The notes: a model not told the origin generated them from the sequence alone. A stretch of 28,694 nucleotides of DNA from CAZCBN01 sp964496975 (GCA_964496975.1 CAZCBN010000036.1:1-28694); one strand, 5' to 3'. Positions 7,288 to 17,599 are shown, counted from the stretch's first letter. Numbers and translations are program-made.

Positions 7288-8471
7288 GCGGGGGTGCTCC
7301 GCCCGGCCTTCTTCGCGGCGGCGTTGCGATACAACGCTTCGTAGCGCTCGATCACGCGCTCGGGGTTCAACTCGCGGAAGACCCAGTCGCGGCCGGCGCG
7401 GCCCATGTGCTCCCGCCGCGCGCGGTCGGCGAGCAGCGGGGCGATGGCGTCGGCGAAGGCCTGCGGCGTGCGCTCGGCGACGATGACAGCCCCGCCGCTC
7501 GCGGTGAGTTCGGGGTGCGTGTCGACGCCGGTGGTGGTGACGACGGGCGTTTCGGCGGCGAGGGACTCGGGGAAGACGAAGCCGAAGTTCTCCTGGCTTG
7601 TCGGCAGGGCGAAGACGTCGGCGAGTTGTTGCAGGCTGACCTTGGCCTCGCCGCTCGCCATGCCGAGCAGGCGGACGCGGTCTTGCACGCCCTGCTCCTC
7701 GATGAGGGCGGCGATGGTGCGGAGGTAAGGCTCATCGCCCGCGCCCGCGAGCAGGCCCTGGCAGTCGACGCCGCGACGCTTGAGCTCGGCGATCGTGCGC
7801 ACGAAGACGTCCGGGCCCTTTTTGTAGTGCACGCGGCTCAGGAAGAGCACGGTGGGGCGGTTTGCGTCGATTTTGCCGGCGAACTTCTCCATCGCGGGGC
7901 CGGGGCCGGGGAGGGTGCGGTAGGGCTCGACGTCGAACACCGGGGCGGCGACGGCGCCCTCGGCGGGGGCGAACCAGCGCCGGGCCTGGGCCAGTTCATT
8001 CTCGGCGGTGCAGTGGATGAACGCGGCGCCGCGGAGCATCTTGGAGCCGCCCAGCGCAAGGAAGACCTTCTTCTTCAGCGTGCTCTGGGCCATCGACCAG
8101 TCGTCGAGCATGCCGTGGATGGACTGCACGTAGGGCTTGTTCAGGCGGTTCGCCAGCGCGGCCAGTTGCATGTTCGCCGCGTTCCAGCAGGCGTGGATGT
8201 GCAGACAGTCGGCGCGGGCAATCTCGGCCTGGAACATCGCGGCCTGGCGCGGCGTGAGGCGGAGCGTGCGGCTGGCGATCGGGCCCAGGTCTATGACGCG
8301 GGGGGTGCCGGCGTCGCCGCGGCGCCAGGGCTGCGGGATGTCCTTGGTGTCGTGCGTGAAGAGCGCGACATCGTGGCCCCGCGCGGCGGTCGCGCCGGCG
8401 ATGTCCAGCACAAAGCGCACGACGCCGCCTTGCTCAAGCAGGGTGCGTTGGAGGAAGTGAACGATGCGCAC
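7284..8471 (-). CDS. GT4-family glycosyltransferase (GTG start)
   Basis: A 395-residue GT-B enzyme, first gene of the operon with the second GT4 and the sulfotransferase. The start is a GTG at 8471 giving MRIVHFLQRTLLEQGGVVRF, where a glycine-rich loop near the N terminus typical of GT4 enzymes begins at once; upstream sequence in frame is low complexity and crosses repeats. LFLSRVHYKKGPDVF (209-223) starts the donor domain, GLLAGAGDEP follows, and the EX7E motif is Glu294 and Glu302 in ENFGFVFPE. No strong Shine-Dalgarno is visible. Sugar specificity is unknown. Confidence 0.9.
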   Translation of the reverse strand: MRIVHFLQRTLLEQGGVVRFVLDIAGATAARGHDVALFTHDTKDIPQPWRRGDAGTPRVIDLGPIASRTLRLTPRQAAMFQAEIARADCLHIHACWNAANMQLAALANRLNKPYVQSIHGMLDDWSMAQSTLKKKVFLALGGSKMLRGAAFIHCTAENELAQARRWFAPAEGAVAAPVFDVEPYRTLPGPGPAMEKFAGKIDANRPTVLFLSRVHYKKGPDVFVRTIAELKRRGVDCQGLLAGAGDEPYLRTIAALIEEQGVQDRVRLLGMASGEAKVSLQQLADVFALPTSQENFGFVFPESLAAETPVVTTTGVDTHPELTASGGAVIVAERTPQAFADAIAPLLADRARREHMGRAGRDWVFRELNPERVIERYEALYRNAAAKKAGRSTPA

Positions 8472-8566
8472 GGGAAGGGTCCGGGGGGCCGGGGGGCGGG
8501 GGTTTGTCCTCGGGCGATGAGTGTAGACGGAAGGGGATTTGGGCTGGGGGGAGGGAGATAGAAAGA

Positions 8567-8590
8567 GACAGGCGGGACGCCTGTCCCACC
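8567..8590 (+). repeat. Palindromic dispersed element, GACAGGCG type
   Basis: An 8-bp inverted repeat GACAGGCG/CGCCTGTC around GGA (8567-8585) is followed by CCACC. It shares the ACAGG...CCTGT core and tail with the other elements of the 353-bp gap 8472-8824, which contains no gene and is mostly made of such elements. Confidence 0.7.
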
Positions 8591-8626
8591 GGGGAGAGGC
8601 CTTTGGTGGCTTGGGCTTGGGCTCTT

Positions 8627-8646
8627 GGTGGCTCAGGCTTGCAGCC
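8627..8646 (-). repeat. Partial palindromic element, reverse orientation
   Basis: The GGTGG head followed by CTCAGGCTTGCAGCC is the same left half as the complete element at 8662-8687. The right arm is lost after AGCC. Confidence 0.65.
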
Positions 8647-8661
8647 TTTGATCGGGTCTTT

Positions 8662-8687
8662 GGTGGCTCAGGCTTGCAGCCTGAGCC
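8662..8687 (-). repeat. Palindromic dispersed element, GGCTCAGGCT type
   Basis: A perfect 10-bp inverted repeat around TGC (8665-8687) is preceded by GGT, so the CCACC tail is on the minus strand. GCTC/GAGC replaces GCAC/GTGC of the element at 8747, a matched change in both arms. Confidence 0.75.
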
Positions 8688-8746
8688 GAGCGGCGTGCGA
8701 ATGTTGGTTGGCTTCCGCCAGGGCAATGGGAGCCCTTGGATGAATC

Positions 8747-8772
8747 GGCACAGGCTGCAAGCCTGTGCCACC
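8747..8772 (+). repeat. Palindromic dispersed element, GGCACAGGCT type
   Basis: A perfect 10-bp inverted repeat around GCA (8747-8769) is followed by ACC, completing the CCACC tail. It is the full version of the fragments at 1-19 and 8788-8805. Confidence 0.78.
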
Positions 8773-8787
8773 TAAGACAGCCACCGT

Positions 8788-8805
8788 CTGCAAGCCTGTG
8801 CCACC
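8788..8805 (+). repeat. Half palindromic element
   Basis: CTGCAAGCCTGTGCCACC repeats the right half of the element at 8747. It lies 19 bp beyond the stop of the GT2 gene at 8825-9682. Confidence 0.7.
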
Positions 8806-8824
8806 GGGGACGAGCCGAACGGCA

Positions 8825-9682
8825 TCAACTCGGCGCCAGTCCCTTCGCGACGCGGCGGAGTTCGTGGACCTTCAGCACGATCTGGTACTCGTAGATCGCC
8901 TGCAGCATGCAGTACGTCAGGCCGGCGGGGCCGTCGAGCACGCCGCGCTGGGCGAGGGCCATGTACAGGAACTTCAGCAGCGGCCGCGCGGGCATGCGGA
9001 AACTGAGGTTTTTCAGTTCAAGCCTGCGGGTGTTGCGGTCCTTCGCGAAGAGATTGGCGAGGCGCACGGGGCGGTCGGCGAGGGCCTTGATCGTCTCCTG
9101 GGCCTCGTAGGTGCTGTAGCGGTTGTGGCGGTCGAACCACTCGCGCAGGCCCTTGCTGAAGTTGTAGTGCAGGAAGTGCTCGCGCAGATAGCCCACGCCG
9201 CCGTCGATGATCGGCACCGGGTTCGCCAGGCGCTCGAACCGGATGTGCGGCGGCTGGAAGAACCGCATGATGTTGCCGGGCGGCATGGCGTGCTTCAGCC
9301 ACCGGCCGCGGAAGAAGTTCTTTCGGCCGCAGTAGTAGGCGACGGGGTCGCCCGCGTCGCGCGACTTCTCGCCGCGGTCCCAGGCGTCGGCGATCGACTC
9401 GATCTCGGCGCGGAGCTCGGGCGTCATGCGCTCGTCGGCATCGAGGTAAAACACCCAGCGGTGCTTGAAGGCGATGTGCTCCATCGCCCAGTTCTGGTGC
9501 GGCCCGCGGCCGTCGTAGTCGCGCTCGAACCACCGGCAGCCGCGGGCCTCGGCGATCTCGCGCGTGCGGTCGGTGCTGCGCGAGTCCAGCACGACGATGT
9601 CGTCGGCGTAGGCGACGCTGTCGAGCAGGCCCGGCAGGTTGTCCTGCTCGTTCAGGGTTTGGATGAAGATGCTGACGGGCAT
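8825..9682 (-). CDS. GT2-family glycosyltransferase, WaaE/KdtX-like
   Basis: A 285-residue GT-A enzyme. It starts with PVSIFIQTLNEQDNLPGLLDSVAYADDIVVLDS, the form typical of WaaE/KdtX-like transferases of lipopolysaccharide core and exopolysaccharide synthesis, and has the family's GPHQNWA and WVFYLDADERMTPEL with the metal-binding DAD at 81-83. The C-terminal half contains HFLHYNFSKGLREWFDRHNRYST, also usual for this subgroup. I start it at the ATG at 9682 because sequence further upstream in frame is not conserved in character and runs into the divergent promoter region. It stands alone, divergent from the small secreted protein gene. Sugar specificity is unknown. Confidence 0.9.
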   Translation of the reverse strand: MPVSIFIQTLNEQDNLPGLLDSVAYADDIVVLDSRSTDRTREIAEARGCRWFERDYDGRGPHQNWAMEHIAFKHRWVFYLDADERMTPELRAEIESIADAWDRGEKSRDAGDPVAYYCGRKNFFRGRWLKHAMPPGNIMRFFQPPHIRFERLANPVPIIDGGVGYLREHFLHYNFSKGLREWFDRHNRYSTYEAQETIKALADRPVRLANLFAKDRNTRRLELKNLSFRMPARPLLKFLYMALAQRGVLDGPAGLTYCMLQAIYEYQIVLKVHELRRVAKGLAPS

Positions 9683-9932
9683 GGCGATCCCGGGGCACGC
9701 CGCGGACGTTCCGCGGCACGGGGTGCGGCCGCGGGCCGACGCGGCGCGGCATGATACGGATGGTGTTCGCAGCCGCCTGATTCGTTGTTCATTCGGTGCT
9801 TGGACCGGCGGAATGCGTCCTCTTGGCCTGTTGTTCGTATCGCGATCGGGTGCTCCGTGGCCTCCACGGGCTCGACCGCGAACATCGGACCCGTGACCCA
9901 CGTTCTCCAGATGGAACAGTTTGCACAACCTT

Positions 9933-9948
9933 GACCGTCCGCACGGTC
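9933..9948. promoter_or_regulatory. Small inverted repeat upstream of the Tyr/Gly-rich gene
   Basis: A perfect 6-bp inverted repeat GACCGT/ACGGTC with four bases between, 20 bp before the start codon at 9969 and overlapping TTGACC, a -35-like hexamer without a good -10. It may be an operator or a 5' hairpin; support is weak. Confidence 0.25.
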
Positions 9949-9968
9949 CGAACGCATGAAAGGGTGCC

Positions 9969-10421
9969 ATGAAACACACCACTCTCCTTAGCGCCCTGGT
10001 TGGTTCCGCCTCGCTCGTCCTCGGGATGGCGACACCCGAGGCCAGCGCCCAGAACGTTGTCGTCGTCCGCGGCGGCCACGCATACGCCCCGGCGTATGCC
10101 CCGGCGTACGGGGGCGTGGTCTACGCCCAGCCCGTCTACGCCCAGCCCGTGTACACCGCGCCCGTCGTGGTGCACCAGCCGGTCGTCGTTCCGCAGCCCG
10201 TCTACTACGGCGGCGGGTACGGCTACAACCGCGGCATCAGCGTCCGCACGAACGACTTCTCCCTCCGCATCGGCTCCGGCGGCGGGTTCGGCTACGGCGG
10301 GTACCACGGCGGCTACTACGGCGGCCACGGCTTCCGCCACCCCGGCTTCGGCTCCTTCCGCCAGCCCGTCGTCGTGAACAACAACTACTACCGCGGCGGT
10401 GGCTACGGCCGCTGCGACTGA
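9969..10421 (+). CDS. Small secreted Tyr/Gly/Pro/Val-rich protein
   Basis: A 150-residue protein that I do not recognise. A clear signal peptide (MKHTTLLSALVGSASLVLGMATPEASA) should be cleaved after Ala27. Then come short repeats AYAP (x2) and VYAQP (x2) plus VYTAP, a Val/Pro/Gln run, and a Gly/Tyr/His-rich segment (about residues 75-150) with GGYHGGYYGGHG. The C terminus is GYGRCD with a lone cysteine. Such composition is seen in exported structural, adhesive or metal-binding proteins, but no function can be assigned. AAAGGG (9959-9964) lies 4 bases before the ATG. A strong hairpin terminator follows at 10500. It is a single-gene unit, possibly highly expressed. Confidence 0.8.
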   Translation: MKHTTLLSALVGSASLVLGMATPEASAQNVVVVRGGHAYAPAYAPAYGGVVYAQPVYAQPVYTAPVVVHQPVVVPQPVYYGGGYGYNRGISVRTNDFSLRIGSGGGFGYGGYHGGYYGGHGFRHPGFGSFRQPVVVNNNYYRGGGYGRCD

Positions 10422-10499
10422 TCACACACCGGGCCACAACGCCCCGCCCGCCCAAAGGCGAGCGACCACGCACACACGATCCCTTTGGTGACTCTCCCG

Positions 10500-10536
10500 C
10501 CGCCGCCCGATCGCCAGATCGGGCGGCGGTGTTTGT
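10500..10536 (+). terminator. Strong hairpin terminator after the Tyr/Gly-rich gene
   Basis: A perfect 13-bp stem (10500-10512 with 10517-10529) around GCCA is followed by TGTTTGT. It lies 78 bp beyond the stop at 10421. The T tract is interrupted, so efficiency is uncertain. Transcripts from the convergent fcl gene also meet this hairpin. Confidence 0.7.
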
Positions 10537-10547
10537 GCCAGGCCGCG

Positions 10548-10587
<40 letters not shown>

Positions 10588-10590
10588 AAA

Positions 10591-11607
10591 CTACATCCGC
10601 GCGTCGATGTCCCCGCGGTGCTCGCGGAACCACGCGATCGTCCGGCGCAGGCCCTCTTCAAAGCCGACCTTGGCCTGCCAGCCCATCTTGGCCTTCGCCC
10701 GCTGCACGTCGAGGCAACGCCGCGGCTGGCCGTCGGGCTTGGTCGAGTCCCAGCGGATCTTGCTCGCGATCGTCTTCTCGTCGGCGAAGCCCGTGAGCGT
10801 CGCGATCAGCTCCACCAGGTTCTTGATCGTGATCTCGAAGTTCGTGCCCAGGTTCAGCGGCTCGGGGTCATCGAGCCGCTCGGCCGCGGTGAGGATGCCC
10901 TCGGCCGCGTCGTCCACGTACAAAAACTCGCGGCTCGCGCTGCCCGTGCCCCACACCTCGATGAAGTCCCGCTTCGCGTCCATCGCCTCCACGCACTTGC
11001 GGATGAGCGCGGGGATGACGTGGCTGCTGTTCAGGTTGAAGTTGTCCCACGGGCCGTAGAGGTTCACCGGCAGCACGTACGCGCTCCGCATGCCGTACTG
11101 CAGCTTGTACGCGTCGAGCATCTGCCACGCGGCCTTCTTCGCCACGCCGTAGGGGGCGTTGGTCTCTTCCGGGTAGCCGTTCCAGAGGTCCTCTTCCTTG
11201 AAGGGGACGGGCGTGAACTTCGGGTAGGCGCAGATCGTGCCGACCTGCACAAACTTCGCCCCGCGCTCGGCGAAGCCCGTCACCCGGGCCTGCTCAATCA
11301 GGTGCAGGGCCATCGCCATGTTGGCGTAGAAGTAGCGGCCCGGGTTCTTCATGTTCGCGCCGATGCCGCCGACTTCGGCCGCCAGGTGAAGGACCACGTC
11401 CACCGGGTCGCCGCCGAAGGCGTGGCGATAGAGGCGGACGCAGTCGTCCTTCTCGGTCAGATCAAAGTCGGCGCGGCGGGGGATGAAGATCCGGTCGCGC
11501 GTCACGCCGCGGCGTTCCAGCCCCTCGATGACGTGCCGGCCCAAAAAGCCCGCGCCGCCCGTGACCACGACCCGCTTGCCCGACCACGTCCAGGGGTTGC
11601 CCGCCAT
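10591..11607 (-). CDS. fcl: GDP-L-fucose synthase
   Basis: A 338-residue extended short-chain dehydrogenase that converts GDP-4-keto-6-deoxy-mannose to GDP-L-fucose by epimerisation and NADPH reduction. The nucleotide-binding TGGAGFLG is at 16-23. LAAEVGGIGAN, the active-site GTICAYPKF (123-131) with its cysteine, catalytic Tyr153 and Lys157 in PYGVAKK, NLYGPWDNFNLNSSHVIPALIRK, and GSASREFLYVDD are all diagnostic of this family rather than of other epimerases. GGAGGA (11616-11621) is 8 bases before the ATG. The partner enzyme, GDP-mannose 4,6-dehydratase, is 16 kb away at 27176-28270, so the pathway is split within the locus. Confidence 0.95.
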   Translation of the reverse strand: MAGNPWTWSGKRVVVTGGAGFLGRHVIEGLERRGVTRDRIFIPRRADFDLTEKDDCVRLYRHAFGGDPVDVVLHLAAEVGGIGANMKNPGRYFYANMAMALHLIEQARVTGFAERGAKFVQVGTICAYPKFTPVPFKEEDLWNGYPEETNAPYGVAKKAAWQMLDAYKLQYGMRSAYVLPVNLYGPWDNFNLNSSHVIPALIRKCVEAMDAKRDFIEVWGTGSASREFLYVDDAAEGILTAAERLDDPEPLNLGTNFEITIKNLVELIATLTGFADEKTIASKIRWDSTKPDGQPRRCLDVQRAKAKMGWQAKVGFEEGLRRTIAWFREHRGDIDARM

Positions 11608-11615
11608 CGCCGCCG

Positions 11616-11621
11616 TCCTCC
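11616..11621 (-). promoter_or_regulatory. Ribosome binding site of fcl
   Basis: GGAGGA on the minus strand, 8 bases upstream of the ATG at 11607. Confidence 0.7.
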
Positions 11622-11779
11622 GAAGATTCGCCCGTGCGTCCGCCGCGCGGGCCGCCGAATGAAGCCCGAATCATCCCTCGCGTGCCGACCGAGCCGGTCG
11701 ACGGCGATGCTATCGGCCACCACCGCCGTATGCTCCCCCGCCGAGCGCCCGGGCGGCATCGCCCGCCGCCGCGCACGCC

Positions 11780-11785
11780 GAGGAA
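11780..11785 (+). promoter_or_regulatory. Ribosome binding site of the S9 peptidase gene
   Basis: GAGGAA, 8 bases upstream of the ATG at 11794. It settles the start against a much longer open frame that would run antisense through fcl. Confidence 0.7.
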
Positions 11786-11793
11786 ACCCCCCC

Positions 11794-13750
<1,957 letters not shown>

Positions 13751-13776
<26 letters not shown>

Positions 13777-15001
13777 CACGCACGACACCCCCGCGACTCG
13801 GACCGACGCGCCCAAGCCGCCCGCCGCACCCCCCCCTCCCGGCGCCGCCCCGCCCGCGCCGCCGACCGAGCCCAGCGGCCTGCGCCGTCGCTCCAAACGA
13901 CCCCTGCGCACCCGCGCGCTCCGCTGGGCCGGACGCCTCGCCGCCGCCGCGGCCTTTCTCTCCGCCGCTGGCTGGCTCGTCGGCCGGTTCATCAACGACG
14001 ACCACGCCGCACTGCAAGCCCTCTGGTGGCTCCCCTCCGAGCTCGTCGCCCTCGCGTGCGCGCTCGGCTTCGCCGTCTCCGCCCTCTGCGAGAAGCTCGG
14101 CCTGCGCACCGCGGGCGCCCGCCTGCGCCCGTTCTTGCCCATCCTCGCCGTCGCCATCTTCGGCTGGACCGCGCTCGCCGAGTGGCGCCTGCACCGCTTC
14201 GTGCTCCCGCCGCCCGCCCCCGCCGAGCCAACCTTCCGCATCGCCTACCTGAACCTCGCCTGGACCAACGGCCAGCGCGCCGCGGCCACCGTGCTGGGCC
14301 TGAACGCCGACCTCACCATCATCGCCAACCCCAACGCAAGCCGGGGCCGCCGCGAACTCGCCGACACCCTCAGCGCCCACGCCGCCCAACTCGCCCGCCA
14401 ACACGCGAGCGCACACCGCGACGGCAACGCCGCCCCAGACCCCGCGCACCCCCTCGCCGCGGCTTTTCCCACGCCCACGCACCTCGCCACCGCGCGCGGC
14501 GCCACGATCATCAGCCGCAGCCCGATCCTCCGCACCGGCGGCGTCGGCCTCCCCCGCCTGCCGGGCGACCACGTCTCCACGCACAACAGCATCGCGCAGA
14601 ACGGCGTCGCCTTCGTCGAGATCGACACCACCGCCGCCCTGGGCGGCACCACCGTCGTCTGGATCGTCGACCTGCCGAGCAACCCCTTCATCCACCGCCG
14701 CGTCATCATGCAGGCCGCCGCCGACGCCGCCAAAGACCTCCCCGCCGCCGACATCATCCTGGGCGACTTCAACACCACCCGCGGCTCGCGCTCGCTGAGC
14801 CTGCTCGTGGGCGACCGCGCCGAATCCCACGCCGCCGCCGGCCGCGGCCCGGCCCGCACCTGGCCCCGCCCCGTCCCAAGCCTCTCGATCGACCTCGCCT
14901 TCGCGGGCGAACCCTGGCGCTTCGCCGCCTCCCGCCCCTTCAGCGCCGGCCGCTCCCTGCACCAAGGCCTGCTGATCGACCTCGCCGCGCCGTCACGCTG
15001 A
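13751..15001 (+). CDS. Degenerate EEP-fold membrane protein
   Basis: A 416-residue protein with the architecture of the gene at 3709. A Pro-rich N terminus (21-42) and basic stretch come first, then hydrophobic segments (about 60-79, 90-113, 128-144), then an EEP-like domain from about 160. The GDFN motif (338-341), SIDLAFA (Asp381) and His404 remain. The catalytic Glu is replaced (ANPN at 192-195 where the paralogue has LLEAP), the VHP histidine is replaced by VDLPS, and SDH reads SLH. Catalysis by the usual mechanism is therefore doubtful. The start at 13751 lies inside the S9 gene and has no clear Shine-Dalgarno; translational coupling is likely. Its stop overlaps the convergent GT2 gene by 9 bp. 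Confidence 0.75.
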
Positions 15002-15958
15002 CGGCCGCAGCCGCTCCCACGCCTCGCGCAGCGCCGCCAACTCCGCATCCAGCGTCGCAAGCCGCACGGGCCCACCCTTGCGCAGCCGCCGGCTCAACCG
15101 GTACGCCGCCCCTGACACCGGCCGCCGCTCGCCGCGTTCCTTCCCCAGCATCCCCGCGTACGCCTGCCACACGCCCTGCACCCGCGGCACAAGCCTCGAC
15201 GGGTGCTTCACGCCGTCGATCACCATGTTCGCCGTCGCCCCGGCCAGGTGCACCGCCAACTTCGACGCCGGCGTGTTGTGCCACGCAAACCACAGGTTGT
15301 TCCGCGCCGTGAACCGATCAATCGCCGCCTTGCTGCGCTTGGGGCTTTCAAGATGGTGCAGCGGGTCGGCCGAGCCGAGCAGCACGACATACCCCGCGTC
15401 CAGCATGCGGATGCACAGGTCCTGCTCTTCCCCCTGCCGCCACAACTGCCCGCGGTACCGGCCCACCTTCACGAACACGTCCTTGCGCAGCGCGTGCGCG
15501 GTGCCGCGGTACTGCTCCGCCGCCCACGCCACGCCCGGCTCCGGGCACCGCTGCCGAACGACCCCCGGCTTGATCAGCACGTCGATGTACGGCATCGCGA
15601 TCGCGCCCACCCGCGGGTCCGCGTCAAACTCCGCCAGCGTCTGCTCGATCGACCGCGGGCTCTCAAAGACCGCGTCGTCGTCCATGCTGAAGATCACCGG
15701 CCCGCTGCACAACTCGGGGAACCGGTTCCGCTCCGCGATCAGTCCGATCCCCGGGAACTGCCGATCCAGCCGCACGTTGGGCAAGTGCCCGTACCGCTCG
15801 GCGAGCATCTCGCTCGTCCCGTCCTTCGACCCATCGTCCACGATCACGATCTCAAGCCGCTCGCCCAGCGACTGCGCAAGCGCCGAATCCACCGCCCGCG
15901 GCAGTTCATCCCGCCGGTTGTGCGTCGTAATCGCCAACGATGCCAGGTACTGCCCCAT
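14993..15958 (-). CDS. GT2-family glycosyltransferase
   Basis: A 321-residue GT-A enzyme. LASLAITTHNRRDELPRAVDSALAQS opens the fold, VIVDDGSKDGT (38-48) binds the nucleotide, and FSMDDDAVF (DDD at 93-95) holds the metal. QGEEQDLCIRMLDAGY is the acceptor and catalytic-base region of many GT2 rhamnosyl- and galactosyltransferases. I use the ATG at 15958 (GGGGTGG just upstream). A GTG twelve codons earlier borders the 8-bp repeat array and is less likely. It is the last gene of the minus-strand group that begins with the Wzy-like gene. Specificity is unknown. Confidence 0.9.
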   Translation of the reverse strand: MGQYLASLAITTHNRRDELPRAVDSALAQSLGERLEIVIVDDGSKDGTSEMLAERYGHLPNVRLDRQFPGIGLIAERNRFPELCSGPVIFSMDDDAVFESPRSIEQTLAEFDADPRVGAIAMPYIDVLIKPGVVRQRCPEPGVAWAAEQYRGTAHALRKDVFVKVGRYRGQLWRQGEEQDLCIRMLDAGYVVLLGSADPLHHLESPKRSKAAIDRFTARNNLWFAWHNTPASKLAVHLAGATANMVIDGVKHPSRLVPRVQGVWQAYAGMLGKERGERRPVSGAAYRLSRRLRKGGPVRLATLDAELAALREAWERLRPSA

Positions 15959-15993
15959 ACCACCCCACGTCAACAATCCAAACCACTCTGCCA

Positions 15994-16025
15994 CTCGATG
16001 CCTCGATGCCTCGATGCCTCGATCC
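15994..16025. repeat. Tandem repeat, four 8-bp units (CTCGATGC)
   Basis: Three identical copies and one with a single change, from immediately after the acetyltransferase stop codon (16026) towards the next gene. The same 8-mer occurs again at 17619-17666. Confidence 0.8.
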
Positions 16026-16604
16026 CTATTCCCGCATCCTCACCACCTTCGCCGGCACCCCCGCCACGATCGCCCACGGCTCCACGCTCTTCGTCACCAC
16101 CGCCCCCGCCGCCACAATCGCCCCCTCGCCAATCGTCACACCCTTCAGCACCGTCACCCCCGAGCCCAGCCACGCGTCCGGCCCGATCGTCGTCGGCGCC
16201 CCGATCAACGGCTGCTGCGGGATCGGCACGCCCTTCGCAATCCCATGGTCGTGGTCCGTGATGTAACAGTGCGGGCCGATCATCGTCCGCTCGCCGATCT
16301 CGATCCTCTCCGACGCATCAATCATGCTGTAGCGATTGATGTACACGCGAGAGCCGATCACGATCCGGTGCTGCCCCTTCGGCAGCCGCGCCCCCGAACT
16401 CAGCAGCACCACGCCCAGGTCCAGCATGCAGTTCGCGCCCAGCCGGATGTCCCACGGGTTCCGCTGCAGGTCGATCTTCCGCAGCCACGCCCGCCCGTCC
16501 ATCTGCACGCCCATCGCCTTCAGCCGCGCCACGCGCAGCCGCATGCCCACGCCGTAGGGCATGCGCAGCAACGTGTTGATGAGCTTGTCGGTCGCCGCAC
16601 TCAT
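16026..16604 (-). CDS. Left-handed beta-helix (hexapeptide) O-acetyltransferase
   Basis: A 192-residue protein of the WcaF/NodL/CysE-like hexapeptide acyltransferase group. It has a helical N terminus and then a ladder of hexapeptide turns: IVIGSRVYIN, IEIGERTMIG, TIGPDAWLGSGVTVLKGVTIGEGAIVAAGAVV. Catalytic and acetyl-CoA-contact histidines are in the loop ITDHDHG (115-121). The end, AIVAGVPAKVVR, is the family's usual terminus. It most likely puts an acetyl group on a sugar of the polymer or its lipid-linked precursor. It starts at the ATG at 16604, 14 bp after the stop of the upstream GT2, with AAGGAA about 10 bases upstream. Confidence 0.92.
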   Translation of the reverse strand: MSAATDKLINTLLRMPYGVGMRLRVARLKAMGVQMDGRAWLRKIDLQRNPWDIRLGANCMLDLGVVLLSSGARLPKGQHRIVIGSRVYINRYSMIDASERIEIGERTMIGPHCYITDHDHGIAKGVPIPQQPLIGAPTTIGPDAWLGSGVTVLKGVTIGEGAIVAAGAVVTKSVEPWAIVAGVPAKVVRMRE

Positions 16605-16618
16605 GCCTGTTTCATTCC

Positions 16619-17599
16619 TTACGCAGGCTTGCCCCCGTCACCCCACCCGCCGCCGCTCTTCCGCCCCAGCACCGCGTGCGCCAGAGCCATCCCCGGCAGC
16701 GCCGCAAGATAATCGATCCGCCCCTCCGCGACGTTCCATCCGGGGCAAAGCCCCCACAACGCCATCGCATGGGCGGCGTGCCCCGCCCGCACCATCTGCA
16801 CGCTCGCCGCCCGAGAACGCCAGGTGAACCCGCGCCGCCGCGCCCGGGCCGCCCGCGCCGTCCCGCCGTAGAGGTGGTTGTACCCCCCCGACTGCATCTT
16901 TCCGGCGATCCAGCGAAACCCCTCCACCGTTTTCGCGGAGTTGCCCATCATCTGCGCGTGCCCGACGCGGTACGCCACGCCGATGGGCGCACGCACGTGC
17001 ACGTACCCCGGCGCCTCCGCCAGCTTGAACCACAGATCGACGTCTTCCAGGTTGCACCGCACAACATCGCACCCCCCCACCGCCCGCCACGCGTCCGCGC
17101 GGATCGCGACCGCCGAGGGCCCGATCTGCACGCCGCGCAGCCCCGTCGCCGCCAGGTCCGCGTGCCGCTCCAGCGCAAACGCCGCGCGGTCCCACGTTGC
17201 AGGCTCCGCGTCCTCCCGAAACCGCCGCCACCCGATGCTCACCACGCTGGGCTCGCCCCCCTCGCGCACGGCCTGCGCAAGCGTCTCCAGCGTCCACGGC
17301 AGGTGCAGATCATCCGAATCCAGCGGCACGATGTACCGCCCCCGCGCCTCCGAGGCCGCGCGGTTGCGCGTCGCCGAGAGCCCCTGGTTCGCCTGCGTGA
17401 ACACCCGAACCGCGGGCTCAAAGGACCGCAGCACCGCGAGCGTGCCGTCCGTCGAGCCGTCGTCGACCGCGATCACTTCCACCTCGCCGCGCGCGCAGAA
17501 ATCCTGCGACAGCACGCTGCGCAGCGTCGCCGGCACCAGGTCGGCCCGGTTGTACGCCGGAACGATGACGCTGAACAGTGGCGTGCCCATCTCGCTCAT
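16619..17599 (-). CDS. GT2-family glycosyltransferase, first of a tandem paralogous pair
   Basis: A 326-residue GT-A enzyme: FSVIVPAYNRADLVPATLRSVLSQ, AVDDGSTDGT (45-53), GLSATRNRAASEARGRYIVPLDSDD with the metal motif DSD at 94-96, and NLEDVDLWFKLAEAPGYV. After the catalytic core it has RVGHAQMMGN (211-220) and GFRWIAGK, both also present in the neighbour at 17676-18659, so the two arose by duplication or are close relatives. The last 60 residues are hydrophobic and basic and may lie on the membrane. Sugar specificity is unknown. Confidence 0.92.
   Translation of the reverse strand: MSEMGTPLFSVIVPAYNRADLVPATLRSVLSQDFCARGEVEVIAVDDGSTDGTLAVLRSFEPAVRVFTQANQGLSATRNRAASEARGRYIVPLDSDDLHLPWTLETLAQAVREGGEPSVVSIGWRRFREDAEPATWDRAAFALERHADLAATGLRGVQIGPSAVAIRADAWRAVGGCDVVRCNLEDVDLWFKLAEAPGYVHVRAPIGVAYRVGHAQMMGNSAKTVEGFRWIAGKMQSGGYNHLYGGTARAARARRRGFTWRSRAASVQMVRAGHAAHAMALWGLCPGWNVAEGRIDYLAALPGMALAHAVLGRKSGGGWGDGGKPA

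Noticed and set aside
8504..8775. Short plus-strand open frames over the repeat-rich gap
   Set aside because: They are made of translated palindromic elements and have no conserved character.
10618..11793. Extension of the S9 peptidase open frame upstream by 392 codons
   Set aside because: It runs antisense through fcl and is Arg/His/Val-rich without domains. GAGGAA 8 bases before ATG 11794 and a signal peptide there mark the true start.
15959..15994. Longer N terminus of the GT2 gene from GTG 15994
   Set aside because: The extra 12 residues precede the usual GT2 start, and the GTG touches the 8-bp array; ATG 15958 with GGGGTGG is better.
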